Positions 42,337 through 50,958 of a stretch of DNA of 64,000 nucleotides are shown one piece after another (positions within the stretch are counted from its first letter, which is position 1; each line of letters opens with the position of its first letter). This DNA comes from Bifidobacterium oedipodis (GTDB lineage Bacteria > Actinomycetota > Actinomycetes > Actinomycetales > Bifidobacteriaceae): NCBI RefSeq assembly GCF_012932425.1, contig NZ_JAAIII010000003.1, positions 1 to 64,000 on the forward strand, read 5' to 3'. The notes under the pieces are model-generated. The model saw only the letters and a list, made by a program, of their open reading frames with translations. It had not been told where the DNA came from and did no database searches. Made by a program: the position numbers and the translations under genes.

Positions 42337-43320
42337 TCAGCTCAAACGGATGCGCGGATCAAGCCACGCGGAGAGGATGTCGGCCAGCAGAGCGCCAGCC
42401 AGCGTGCACACGCCACCGAACGCGGCGATTGCAGTAGCACCGTTGATGTCGTTGTTATTGATGGTCGTGACGAAGTAACGGCCCAGACCATTGATGGCGA
42501 ACACGGTTTCCGTAATAACCGCACCAGTGAACACGCTTGCGATGGAGAAGGCGATATTCACCGTGGTGGGGATCAGGGATGTGCGCAGCGCATGCTTGCG
42601 AATGGCCTGGTTCAGCGTCAGTCCCTTGGCACGAGCCGTGCGCACATAATCAGCATTCATCGTGTCAAGCAGATAGGTGCGCTGCGTCAGGTGATAGCTC
42701 ACCGCGCCAGGAATCGTGATCACGATAGTGGGCAGCACAATATGCTGCAGGAAGTCAACAAACCACAGCCACGGGTTGCTGCCTTCATAACTATGCAAAC
42801 CGGTGACGAAGAAGATCCTGGCACCGGCGGCATTGTTCAGCGCGATAGCACCGAAGGCCACGAACAGGCCAAGCACCGCAGGCGGGATAACAAGGAAGAA
42901 AGTGGCCACGACGTTCAGCGCACGATCCTGCCACTTGTACTGGCGGATAGCGGTGTATACGCCGATACTCACACCGATGAGGATAGACAGCACGGTGGCG
43001 ATCGTCACCAGCTGCACGGATGCGGAGATACGCGACGCCACAGCCGGGCCAACCGGAGACTGATCAGGCGCCAAACCCCAATCCCACTTAGTGACAACAT
43101 TTTTCAACCAGTGAAGATATCGGATGATTATCGGCGTCTGGTCGTTAATATTCGCGTTATCCAGAGAACGGTTAACGGACTCAACCGGCGGTTGAGGATG
43201 ACGCGACATGTAGTTCGAACGCGGATCCATGAACGCGCTCGCGAGGAAATAGGTCATCGACACCGCGACGAACAACATCACTGCATAATTGACGATGCGC
43301 TTGATGATATATTTGAGCAC
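42337..43320 (-). CDS. oppB: Oligopeptide ABC transporter permease OppB-type
   Basis: About 327 residues. It starts LKYIIKRIVNYAVMLFVAVSMTYFLASAFMDP (the N-terminal TM of OppB/DppB permeases) and has the EAA motif YVRTARAKGLTLNQAIRKHALRTSL (about 240-265). GTG 43320 is chosen because GGGGAG lies 8 bp before it; a GTG at 43341 lacks a site. It is first in the operon. Upstream lie a C8 tract and a CATATAGTG motif shared with the pilus tip promoter. Confidence 0.9.
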   Translation of the reverse strand: MLKYIIKRIVNYAVMLFVAVSMTYFLASAFMDPRSNYMSRHPQPPVESVNRSLDNANINDQTPIIIRYLHWLKNVVTKWDWGLAPDQSPVGPAVASRISASVQLVTIATVLSILIGVSIGVYTAIRQYKWQDRALNVVATFFLVIPPAVLGLFVAFGAIALNNAAGARIFFVTGLHSYEGSNPWLWFVDFLQHIVLPTIVITIPGAVSYHLTQRTYLLDTMNADYVRTARAKGLTLNQAIRKHALRTSLIPTTVNIAFSIASVFTGAVITETVFAINGLGRYFVTTINNNDINGATAIAAFGGVCTLAGALLADILSAWLDPRIRLS

Positions 43321-43366
43321 TCGCTTTTCTCCCCACCCCACAGAAAATAGCTAAATCGCGTTTAGT

Positions 43367-43409
43367 GATACCCCCCCCGCAAGCATATGCAATAGGTGTT
43401 CACTATATG
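43367..43409 (-). promoter_or_regulatory. G-tract and TATAGT motif upstream of oppB
   Basis: On the minus strand CATATAGTG (43409-43401) holds a possible -10 TATAGT. Downstream comes GGGGGGGGTATC (43378-43367), an 8-G run about 47 bp before the start codon. The same two motifs, with a 7-G run, lie upstream of the pilus tip gene (59624-59694). Confidence 0.5.
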
Positions 43410-43559
43410 GACAGCTTGCGTTGTGGAAGATTATCGGCATTTCTCAGTAATTTCAAGGCAATTGCCCAGCTGAAAATTTTTTCGAACCGGTTTCTTGTCG
43501 CACAGGTCTAGTATTTCAGCCTCGTTTACGGTATAAGCGACAACAACGGAGGCAATACC

Positions 43560-44996
43560 ATGACCAACGACACTCAGGTGCAGGCCGTCAGCAGTGATCA
43601 GCTGAAGTCTTATAGCACCGCATTCAACCAGGATCGCGCCAATCTTGTGGCCGCCGACGCGGCGGTATCCGCCGGCGTGCTCAAGGCGGCCACCAGCTAT
43701 CGCGGCGTGCGCGAACTGCCGCGCGAGTTCTCGGTCGAACTCAAGCAGGGCTCCATCACCAACCAGAAGCATTCCGGCCGCTGCTGGATGTTCGCATCGC
43801 TCAACACCCTGCGCTATGAGCTCATGCATACGTGGAATCTCGAGGATTTTGAATTCTCCGAAACCTATCTGTTCTTCTGGGATGCCATCGAGAAGTCGAA
43901 CACCTACCTTGAGCAAGTACTGGCCACGCTGGACGAGCCGACCGATTCCCGCCTGTTCCAGATCATCAACGATGAGCCGGCTTCGGACGGCGGCTGGTGG
44001 CAGATGTTCGTCGCGCTGGTGAACAAGTACGGTCTGTGCCCCAAGTCCGCCTACCCGGAGTCCGCCAACTCCGAGGATTCCGACGCGTTCAAGCAGTATC
44101 TGGGCATCAAACTGCGCGAATTCGCTGCCGAACTGCGCCGCAAGCATGCGGCCGGCGCCACCGTGGATGAGTTGCGCGAACTTAAGCGCGAGCAGATGTC
44201 CGTCGTGTATCGCATTTGCGCGATTTCGCTGGGCGAGCCGCCGGAACGTTTTGATTGGATGGCGCGTGTCAGCGATGACGACAAGAATGACGATGCCAAG
44301 AAGACTGACAAATCTGAAAAGTCTGACAAATCCAGCAAGTCCGGCAAGGACGAGCGCAAGCAGATCGTCGAGCACGGCATCACCCCGCTGGAGTTCGCCG
44401 CCAAGTATGTGCCGGTGAACGTCAACGATTTCGTGACGCTGTGCAATGCGCCGATGGCGCAGACCCCGTTCCTCAAGCGCTACCGCATCGCCTACACGGC
44501 CAACGTGGTCGAAGCGGGCGATATGGAATTCGTCAACGTGCCGCTTGACGTGTTCAAGAAGGCCGCCGTCAGCCAGCTGGCCGCCGGCCACCCGATCTGG
44601 TTCGCCTGCGATTGCACGCAGTTCTCGCTGCGCCATGAGGGCTTCTTCGACCGTTCCGTGGTGCGCGCCGATCGCCTGTTCGGCACCGAATTCACCTTCG
44701 ACAAGGCCGACGGCCTGGAATATGCCGAGCGTCCGAGCAACCATGCGATGACGTTGACCGGCGTGAACCTGGACGCCGACGGCAAGCCGAACCGCTGGAA
44801 GGTGGAGAACAGCTGGGGAAAGGACAACGGCAAGGACGGCTACTACGTGGCCTCCGATGATTGGTTCGACCGCTATGTCACCGAAATCATCATCCGCAAG
44901 GACTTCCTTGACGAAGCAACCCGCGCCCTGACCTCGGCCGAGCCCGTAGAACTGCAGCCCTGGCAGGCACTCACCCTCGCCTCCCCCTGCGCCTGA
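43560..44996 (+). CDS. pepC: C1 family aminopeptidase (PepC/bleomycin hydrolase)
   Basis: A 478-residue papain-fold aminopeptidase acting in the cytoplasm on short peptides, which fits the peptide transporter that diverges from it. The catalytic Cys is in SGRCWMFASLN (C75), His in SNHAMTLTG (H395) and Asn in VENSWG (N417). About 30 residues of Lys/Asp/Ser (239-268, KNDDAKKTDKSEKSDKSSK) are inserted where relatives have a short loop; this low-complexity run is likely disordered. ATG follows CGGAGGCAATACC, and TATAAG with the GTTTACGG before it may be the -10. The product ends PWQALTLASPCA instead of the usual short tail. Confidence 0.93.
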   Translation: MTNDTQVQAVSSDQLKSYSTAFNQDRANLVAADAAVSAGVLKAATSYRGVRELPREFSVELKQGSITNQKHSGRCWMFASLNTLRYELMHTWNLEDFEFSETYLFFWDAIEKSNTYLEQVLATLDEPTDSRLFQIINDEPASDGGWWQMFVALVNKYGLCPKSAYPESANSEDSDAFKQYLGIKLREFAAELRRKHAAGATVDELRELKREQMSVVYRICAISLGEPPERFDWMARVSDDDKNDDAKKTDKSEKSDKSSKSGKDERKQIVEHGITPLEFAAKYVPVNVNDFVTLCNAPMAQTPFLKRYRIAYTANVVEAGDMEFVNVPLDVFKKAAVSQLAAGHPIWFACDCTQFSLRHEGFFDRSVVRADRLFGTEFTFDKADGLEYAERPSNHAMTLTGVNLDADGKPNRWKVENSWGKDNGKDGYYVASDDWFDRYVTEIIIRKDFLDEATRALTSAEPVELQPWQALTLASPCA

Positions 44997-45026
44997 TCCG
45001 TCCAAGCGATAGCGCATTCACGCCTG

Positions 45027-45097
45027 CATGCCGTCGCCGCCGCCCATTCTCCAGGCATTACACTGGTACCAGCGACAGAATCGGAGGCGACGGCATG
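45027..45097 (+). promoter_or_regulatory. Inverted repeat covering the start of the next gene
   Basis: CATGCCGTCGCC (45027-45038) is the perfect inverse of GGCGACGGCATG (45086-45097). The right arm covers part of the GGAGG ribosome site (45083-45087) and the ATG at 45095. Folding would hide the start of the AAA/nuclease-like gene, unless something opens it. There is no adjacent T-tract for a terminator. Confidence 0.5.
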
Positions 45098-46927
45098 GCA
45101 GTGGATTATTCCGCAGTGACGAACTGTGGCAATGGTATTTGGCGCACGGCCGGTGCATGCATTATTGATCGCACCGGTCGCAAGCGCTTGCCAATCGGCG
45201 ACGACGGATTCGAACGCGCGATCAGCGGTTCCGTTGTCATCGACAAAACCATGCTTATCGCGGATGTTCTTGATAGCGGATACACTGCGACGCTGTTCTG
45301 CCGCCCTCGCCGATTCGGCAAAACCTTGAATCTCACGATGATGCAGTCGTTCTTTGAGATTCCACCGGACGGTCGCAGCCGTGCGCCCCTGTTTGAGGGC
45401 ACTGATATCTGGCAGGCTGCTGAAGGCACCTACCAGCAATATCAGGGTGCTTATCCGGTGATTGCGTTAAGTTTGCGCACGGCCAAGGGATTGACATGGC
45501 AGCAGACCTATGATGCGTTGAAGCAGACGATCATCATGGAGTATGAACGTCACCGTTATCTTATGGAAAGCAATATGCTCTCCGTAAATGAAAAAGCGTT
45601 TTTCAATGCGATAGCTTCCGGGCAAGCAGATAGTGGAGCATTTGCCGCATCGCTGGAACGGTTGGCGGGTATGCTCAGAGCCCATCATCGCAGTCCTGTT
45701 GTGGTGTTGATCGACGAATATGATGCTCCCGTGATGGCCTCCTATTCGGCACCCAACGGAGGGTATTACACCGAAGCAGTCACATTCCTCAAAACTTGGT
45801 TGACAGGAACGTTGAAGGATTCCGGAAAGGCGCTTGCTTTTGCCTGCCTTACCGGAGTGCAGCGTATCAGTAAAGAATCCATTTTCAGTGATTTGAACAA
45901 TCTTGCTGTTAATACGGCTCTCTCCAACGAATTTGATGAACGCTACGGATTTACCGAATATGAGGTGCAAGCATTAGCCGCGTATCTGGGCTACCCGGAT
46001 TGCATGACGCAGGCCCGCCAATGGTACGACGGTTACCGTTTCGGCAGCATAGATGTTTATAACCCTTGGAGCATACTCAACTATTTCAAGCAGGGTTGCG
46101 CACCGGATGTGTATTGGGGTAACACCTCTGGCAATTCCGTAATCGGCGAATTGGTTCATGGCGCTGATACCGCTACATTATCCAAAATCTATGAACTGAT
46201 GGAACCCAACGGCATGGTTGTGGCTCCGCTCGACCTAGGAATCGTGTTTCCTGATATTGGAGCACATTCCGAGGCGATCTGGTCGATGTTGTATCTGGCC
46301 GGTTACCTGACCACTGAAGATACGGCTGCTCCTGGCATGACTACGCTTGCACGGCGTTTGCACATCCCAAACCTGGAAATTGCCAGCCTCTATCACGCGG
46401 AAATCATCGATCGTTTTGTCTCAGAAGCCGGAGGCACCAATCGGTTGGAATCATTCCAAACCGCATTGCGCAACGGAGATGAATACACACTCTGCCAAAC
46501 GCTCACCGCGATATTGCGCGATTCGACTTCAAGCTTCGATCTGACGAATGAAAACGCATGTCATATGCTGCTTATCGGCCTTTGCTTCGGCATGCCCGGA
46601 TACACCGACCCCACATCGAACAGGGAAGCCGGATATGGTCGTTACGATATTCGTTTAACTCCAGCCAACAGTAATTCTCCGTTGCGATCGTTCGTCGTTC
46701 CTGAACATCGTCCGATGATTACCATCGAGCTGAAGTTCCTGCCTCAAAAATACAGCACTGATGATGCCTTGGTACATGCTTTGCAGGACAAAGCTTACGA
46801 AGCTTTGCAGCAAATTATCAAACAAGCGTATGACGCAGAGCCGTTGCCGCAGGGGGCCCACAAACGTCTGCGTTGGGGAATCGCTATCGGCTCTCGCCAT
46901 TGTGCTGTGACCTGTCAGTGTGTATAG
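45095..46927 (+). CDS. AAA-ATPase-like and PD-(D/E)XK (DUF1703) protein
   Basis: 610 residues. The N-terminal AAA-like domain (PF09820 type, about 30-280) includes LPIGDDGFERAISGSVVIDKTMLI and FCRPRRFGKTLNLTMM (Walker A variant RRFGKT). VVVLIDEYDAPVMASY is Walker B. The C-terminal part (about 430-590), with MITIELKFLPQKYSTDDALVHALQDKAYEALQQI, is the DUF1703 PD-(D/E)XK fold; ELKF is the ExK motif. Bacteria often carry many copies; the function is unknown. The starting ATG lies inside a strong inverted repeat. It is transcribed alone and its lower GC differs from pepC. Confidence 0.87.
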   Translation: MAVDYSAVTNCGNGIWRTAGACIIDRTGRKRLPIGDDGFERAISGSVVIDKTMLIADVLDSGYTATLFCRPRRFGKTLNLTMMQSFFEIPPDGRSRAPLFEGTDIWQAAEGTYQQYQGAYPVIALSLRTAKGLTWQQTYDALKQTIIMEYERHRYLMESNMLSVNEKAFFNAIASGQADSGAFAASLERLAGMLRAHHRSPVVVLIDEYDAPVMASYSAPNGGYYTEAVTFLKTWLTGTLKDSGKALAFACLTGVQRISKESIFSDLNNLAVNTALSNEFDERYGFTEYEVQALAAYLGYPDCMTQARQWYDGYRFGSIDVYNPWSILNYFKQGCAPDVYWGNTSGNSVIGELVHGADTATLSKIYELMEPNGMVVAPLDLGIVFPDIGAHSEAIWSMLYLAGYLTTEDTAAPGMTTLARRLHIPNLEIASLYHAEIIDRFVSEAGGTNRLESFQTALRNGDEYTLCQTLTAILRDSTSSFDLTNENACHMLLIGLCFGMPGYTDPTSNREAGYGRYDIRLTPANSNSPLRSFVVPEHRPMITIELKFLPQKYSTDDALVHALQDKAYEALQQIIKQAYDAEPLPQGAHKRLRWGIAIGSRHCAVTCQCV

Positions 46928-46960
46928 CTCCCATATATACCTGCACCGGCCTTTTACACT

Positions 46961-47007
46961 ATTGCGATGGTGCCCCGACTGTTGATTGATCGTGGCACCA
47001 TCGCAAT
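46961..47007. terminator. Bidirectional terminator between AAA/nuclease and GH43 genes
   Basis: ATTGCGATGGTGCC and GGCACCATCGCAAT are a perfect 14-bp stem with a 19-nt loop. TAGTTCAACTGTCCTTC follows on plus and AGTGTAAAAGG on minus. It separates two convergent genes. Confidence 0.75.
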
Positions 47008-47067
47008 TAGTTCAACTGTCCTTCTCAAGTATCGCCATCAGGTTTTGCAACCTGCACTTGAATTGAA

Positions 47068-48714
47068 TCAGGCGACGGGCTTGGATTCGTCGGCTTGGTA
47101 GTCGAAGAAGTCGAAGTCGGCGCAGCGCTCGTGCAGCGAGGCGTCGGTGACGGCCACGCCGACCATCGTGCCGGTGAACTCGCCGAACTTGCAGTATTCG
47201 TCGGAGAAGGTGGTGGTGTCGAACTCGGGGCCGATCTTAGTCCAGTTCTCACCGTCGTAGCCCCACTCGAACCAAGTGCGACGGCCTTCGATGTTCAGAC
47301 GCATGTAGATCGGCTTGTCTTCGACGGCCACGCGGGTGTCGAGCATCTCGGTCTTCTCGCCGTTCTCCAGGCGCACCAGCGAGATGGCAGAGCCGCCGAG
47401 CGTCTCCGAATAGTACTTGCGCAAGAAGATGTTGTTCATGTTGTCGTAGTAGATCACCAGACCCGCGGAATGCTGGTAGACCTCCGGCAGGAACTCCATC
47501 TTCGTGGTCACCGTGGCGTACACGCTGGTGAGTTTGCGGGCCACAAGGCTCGTGCGGTTGAGCGAAGCCAGTGACTCCTGCCCGCGCACGCGCAGCCATC
47601 CCGGACGCTCGGTCACGTTCGCGAAGGTGGTGGGCATGAGGCGCGGCGAGTAGTACCAGTTGCCCAGCTCGCCACCATCGAAATCATCAAACGCAGGGAT
47701 TTCAGGCATCGGCACATCAGGCAGATTCGGTTCCTCGACTTCGAGCTTGGCAAGATTCGACCCGTCAGCCATGCGCAGCCAACCATCCTCGGTCCACGTC
47801 ATCTTCTGGATCGCGGTCTCACGGCCGAGCGTGCAGCGCAGTTCAGGCGTGAACGGACGCGAGGTCAGGTGCACCAGATAGGTCTCGCCGTTCGGCAGGT
47901 CCACATAGGAGCCATGGCCTGACTTTTGCAGCACAGAATCCGGGTTGTAGTAGCGGGGCTTCAAATGGTCGTCATCCGCGCGCTCGTTGGATTCGACCGG
48001 TTGCGAGGTGACGATCGCGCCCTGCGGGTCCGGCTCGTACGGACCCCACACGTTGCGCGAGCGGCCCATGGTGACGGCATGGTTGTAGCCGGTGCCGCCC
48101 TCGGCGCACATGATGTAATACCAGCCGTCGCGCTTGGTCAGGTGTGGGGCTTCGATGCAGCCACGATCGGTGGCGCCGCGCCAGATGCGCTTGGGGTAAC
48201 CGACCACATGCTGGGTTTCGGGATCGTATTCGACCATGCAGATCACGCCCGGCTTCTCGTAGCCTTCGCGGGTCTCCCATTCGAGCGAGACGATGTACTT
48301 CTTGCCGTCATCGTCATGCAGAATGGACGCGTCGAAGCCGGAGGAGGTGAGGTAGACCGGCTCGCTCCACGGGCCTTCGATGCTCTTGGACTTGATGAGG
48401 TAGTTGTCCACATCGAAATACCGTGCGTTCATGGAGTTCATCACGCCGTAGATCACGTAGAACATGTCCTCATCCTCGTTGTAGGTGAGGCATGGTGCCC
48501 AGATGCCCTTGGCGGACGGCAGCTTGGTGAGGTTCGGCTCGGTGTCGTCGGTGAGGACGTGGGTTTTGAGCTCCCAGTGCTTCATATCCTTGGAATGGTA
48601 GACGGGGATGCCGGGGAACCATTCGAAGGTGGAGACGGCTACGTAGTAGTCGTCGCCTTTGCGGCAGATGGCGGGGTCGGGATTGAAGCCTTTGAAAATC
48701 GGATTGTGCAGCAT
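47068..48714 (-). CDS. Glycoside hydrolase family 43 beta-xylosidase type
   Basis: 548 residues. The five-bladed propeller opens GFNPDPAICRKGDDYYVA, with the general base Asp (D13). The catalytic acid Glu lies in RGCIEAPHLTKRDGWYYI. The C-terminal beta sandwich (about 330-530) is typical of the xylosidase subgroup. It releases xylose or arabinose from plant xylo-oligosaccharides. It has no signal peptide. ATG follows AAAGGAG. It is transcribed alone on the minus strand after the GH5 gene, with a repeat-rich gap in between. Confidence 0.9.
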   Translation of the reverse strand: MLHNPIFKGFNPDPAICRKGDDYYVAVSTFEWFPGIPVYHSKDMKHWELKTHVLTDDTEPNLTKLPSAKGIWAPCLTYNEDEDMFYVIYGVMNSMNARYFDVDNYLIKSKSIEGPWSEPVYLTSSGFDASILHDDDGKKYIVSLEWETREGYEKPGVICMVEYDPETQHVVGYPKRIWRGATDRGCIEAPHLTKRDGWYYIMCAEGGTGYNHAVTMGRSRNVWGPYEPDPQGAIVTSQPVESNERADDDHLKPRYYNPDSVLQKSGHGSYVDLPNGETYLVHLTSRPFTPELRCTLGRETAIQKMTWTEDGWLRMADGSNLAKLEVEEPNLPDVPMPEIPAFDDFDGGELGNWYYSPRLMPTTFANVTERPGWLRVRGQESLASLNRTSLVARKLTSVYATVTTKMEFLPEVYQHSAGLVIYYDNMNNIFLRKYYSETLGGSAISLVRLENGEKTEMLDTRVAVEDKPIYMRLNIEGRRTWFEWGYDGENWTKIGPEFDTTTFSDEYCKFGEFTGTMVGVAVTDASLHERCADFDFFDYQADESKPVA

Positions 48715-48767
48715 GGTAACTCCTTTGTTTTTCGATGGTTTTTATTGTTTTGATAGTTGCGATTGTT

Positions 48768-48778
48768 GTAATCGTTAC
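48768..48778. promoter_or_regulatory. GTAA-TCG-TTAC dyad before GH43
   Basis: An 11-bp dyad 54 bp upstream of the GH43 start, in the context TTGTAATCGTTACGATAG. It could be a LacI-type operator. No regulator gene is adjacent. Confidence 0.4.
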
Positions 48779-48793
48779 GATAGTGCGGTGTCC

Positions 48794-48883
48794 GCTGGGG
48801 TTGGCGATGTTCTATTGGCAACACGCTCCGGGCCGCTCTGGCCAAGTCTTTACGGTTGTCAACAGAACATCGCCAACCCCAGC
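48794..48883. repeat. 90-bp element with 20-bp perfect terminal inverted repeats
   Basis: GCTGGGGTTGGCGATGTTCT at 48794-48813 is the exact inverse of 48864-48883. Pairing continues inward with mismatches (TTGGCAAC against GTTGTCAA). No T-tract follows. It looks like a small non-autonomous mobile element (MITE-like) or a large structured RNA. Confidence 0.6.
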
Positions 48884-49008
48884 TCGTTGAGTGCTATCAG
48901 TTGCGATTGCGCGGTGGTCACCGGCTCGTTGGGTGCCATTAGTTACGATTGCGCGGTGGGTACCGGCTCTTTGGGTGCTATAGGTTCCGATTCGTCCGAT
49001 TAGTTGCG
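48883..49008. repeat. Tandem 42-bp direct repeats, three units
   Basis: Units start at 48883, 48925 and 48967. Each opens CTCGTTG or CTCTTTG, then GGTGC, then GTTnCGATTGCGCGG; the third diverges at its end. The array begins where the inverted-repeat element ends and runs into the last codons of the GH5 gene. Confidence 0.7.
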
Positions 49009-50217
49009 GCCGGAGGGGGTGGGGAACCAGGTTTGGGCTATGCAGCGGCCTAGGTCCCAGGCGTCCCATCCGATCCAGCCGGGGGTGTTGACGGTGTCGG
49101 TGAGTAGCTTGTAGTTCCAGTAGTAGTAGCCGGAGCCGTGGCTCCATGCTTCGAGCTGGCTCTTGGCGACTCCCTGGTAGAGGTCGCGCTTCTCGGCTGG
49201 GGTGAGGGCTTCGACCTGCGCGCCTTCCTCGCCGTTGAGCACGCTCTGGCCGCCGTGGGTGTCGACGCCGCAGCCGACCGAGTTGAATAGGCACCACTCC
49301 CCCACAATGACGGGGAAGTATTCGCTCATTTCCTTGATCATCGGCGCGTAGGTGTTGCGCACGAAATCGTCGTAGCCTTCCACGGTCTGCGGGCAGCCCA
49401 TCATCTCGGCGGTCATCAGGTACTGGTGCGTGTCGAGGATCACGTTGACGAATTCGGGCGCAAGTTTGCCGTCTTCGCCGCGCATGAAGTCCTTCCACTG
49501 CCAGATGTCGAAACCGTCGTGGAACACCACGGCCTTATCTTCGGGCAGCGCGCCATGCTCGGCATCGCGCAGGCGATGGTAGGCGGTGACGTAGAAGTCC
49601 TTAAGCCAATCGAATTCGATCGGGCCGGTGCCTTCGGCAAGTTCAGGGTCAACCGCCTTGTAGCGTTCCGTCACGTTCATCATCGGCCAGGAGGTGGTGG
49701 TGTTCGGCTCGTTGATGATTTCGATGCCCATCAGGGCTTCGCGGTTGCCGTAGCGCTGAGCGAGGCGTTCGAGCACGGTGAGCACGAACTCCACCTCGTC
49801 GGGCAGCTGCGCCCACTTGCACACGCCGGAGATGCCACCGTTGTCGAAGCCGTTCTGGCTCATCGGCGCGGTGTGCAGGTCGATGAGGATGGTCAGACCG
49901 TACTTCTCGGCCCAGTTGAAGGCCTTGTCGAGCTCTTCGATGCAGCCGATGAAGGGCGCGCGGTCGCCGAAGATAAAATACGGCACGGGGATGCGCACCG
50001 AGTCGAGTCCCCAGGACTTGATGGTGGCGAAGTCGCGTTCGTTGATGTATTCCGCACGGTGGGTCTTGATGCGAGCCTCATAGACCTCCGGCGAGAGCTG
50101 GGTGGGCAAATAGTATTCGTCATCCGCGGTGGTGCCGTCGAACAGAGCCGGATTCATCCACTTCTCGAGGACGAGCCAGTTTCCGAGGTTCACACCGTTG
50201 ATGTAGCTGATATCCAT
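49000..50217 (-). CDS. Glycoside hydrolase family 5 glucanase
   Basis: A GH5 TIM-barrel enzyme of about 405 residues. It starts INGVNLGNWLVLEKWM, the pattern of exo-beta-glucanases of the family. The acid/base Glu is in MGIEIINEPN (about residue 155) and the nucleophile Glu in FPVIVGEWC (about 305). It has no signal peptide, so it likely acts on imported beta-gluco-oligosaccharides. The ATG at 50217 with AAGGAG 5 bp before it is the start. An ATTACT-T-AGTAAT dyad lies 34-46 bp upstream. The last codons overlap tandem 42-bp repeats. Confidence 0.88.
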   Translation of the reverse strand: MDISYINGVNLGNWLVLEKWMNPALFDGTTADDEYYLPTQLSPEVYEARIKTHRAEYINERDFATIKSWGLDSVRIPVPYFIFGDRAPFIGCIEELDKAFNWAEKYGLTILIDLHTAPMSQNGFDNGGISGVCKWAQLPDEVEFVLTVLERLAQRYGNREALMGIEIINEPNTTTSWPMMNVTERYKAVDPELAEGTGPIEFDWLKDFYVTAYHRLRDAEHGALPEDKAVVFHDGFDIWQWKDFMRGEDGKLAPEFVNVILDTHQYLMTAEMMGCPQTVEGYDDFVRNTYAPMIKEMSEYFPVIVGEWCLFNSVGCGVDTHGGQSVLNGEEGAQVEALTPAEKRDLYQGVAKSQLEAWSHGSGYYYWNYKLLTDTVNTPGWIGWDAWDLGRCIAQTWFPTPSGRN

Positions 50218-50250
50218 ATGCACTCCTTTGTACTTGTGCGATCACTTTCT

Positions 50251-50263
50251 ATTACTTAGTAAT
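50251..50263. promoter_or_regulatory. ATTACT-T-AGTAAT dyad before GH5
   Basis: A perfect 13-bp dyad upstream of the GH5 start. It resembles the GTTACT...AGTAAC dyad at 20219-20234 near the TetR gene, so one TetR may act here as well. Confidence 0.5.
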
Positions 50264-50425
50264 CACTTAGTTATATGATAATACATTCTTGGAGAAGCGC
50301 AACTTCGCCTGCGGGAACGTCGTGTCGAATCAGACTTTAGCCTCCTCCACCCTTAGACACCCTTTCGGAAGATGGAAGACAGAGGCCCTTAGAGGCACAC
50401 GCTGCAGAGGTGATAGCATTTTCGT

Positions 50426-50815
50426 ATGAAAACGCCATCAAAGAAGATGCCCTTGGAATTCGATCAAATCTTATTGATTCAGGCGCTTGTCTGGATAATA
50501 TCGCTTGTGGTCATATGGGTATTCCCGTCAGTTCTGTCGATTTATGGCGTGCTATGGATCGTTCTCCCATGCCAGCTTCTTTATATCGGCTTCAAATCAG
50601 TGAGAGCTCATCGAGGCGTGTGTGCAAACCTGCTGACCATACTGTTCTCAGGAATATCGTCATTGATTGCGACGATGATCATCAGCACGTCGTTGAACAT
50701 GCTCCGTGGGTGGAATATATACTTTTCACCGCTCGATTACCTAATACTCGGCTTCGTTTTTTCCGCAGGCGGAATGCTGCTTTCCATTGTGACGCACTGG
50801 ATAAAATGTAATTAA
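50426..50815 (+). CDS. Small membrane protein of unknown function
   Basis: 129 residues with a short charged start (MKTPSKKMPLEFDQ) and four hydrophobic segments at about 15-33, 36-53, 67-85 and 104-122. I do not recognise a family. The base composition is AT-rich relative to neighbours, which suggests acquisition. No strong ribosome site is seen (GATAGCATTTTCGT upstream). It lies alone between GH5 and the pilus locus. Confidence 0.6.
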   Translation: MKTPSKKMPLEFDQILLIQALVWIISLVVIWVFPSVLSIYGVLWIVLPCQLLYIGFKSVRAHRGVCANLLTILFSGISSLIATMIISTSLNMLRGWNIYFSPLDYLILGFVFSAGGMLLSIVTHWIKCN

Positions 50816-50824
50816 ACATCACAG

Positions 50825-50849
50825 TTGCCTGAGTTCTCGATTCAGGCAA
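50825..50849. terminator. Hairpin after the small membrane protein gene
   Basis: TTGCCTGA and TCAGGCAA form a perfect 8-bp stem, extended by A-T pairs. The run of T's is weak. It is a likely terminator after the plus-strand gene. Confidence 0.55.
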
Positions 50850-50874
50850 TCGTAACCTCATTTCTTCAACGAAC

Positions 50875-50929
50875 GGCTCCGGCTTCGCTTTGTCATCCTG
50901 AGCGGAGGCGAAGCCGGAGCCGAAGGATC
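50875..50929. repeat. REP-like palindromic element
   Basis: GGCTCCGGCTTCGC (50875-50888) and GCGAAGCCGGAGCC (50908-50921) are perfect inverse arms. Between and after them lies GTCATCCTGAGCGGAG ... GAAGGATC, the same pattern as the 39-bp insert in the GH3 gene at 34211. It lies beyond the 3' end of the pilus operon. Confidence 0.75.
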
Positions 50930-50958
50930 TTGAATACTGCAGCAGCCTAAACGTCCAC

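Noticed and set aside
43431..45017. 528-codon open frame on the minus strand
   Set aside because: Shadow of the pepC gene; the plus strand has Cys, His and Asn in the proper order.
48812..49498. Minus-strand frame encoding a 14-residue repeat (THRAIVTNGTQRAG-like)
   Set aside because: The repeat is just the 42-bp DNA repeat translated; the rest of the frame is a shadow of GH5 and there is no start signal.
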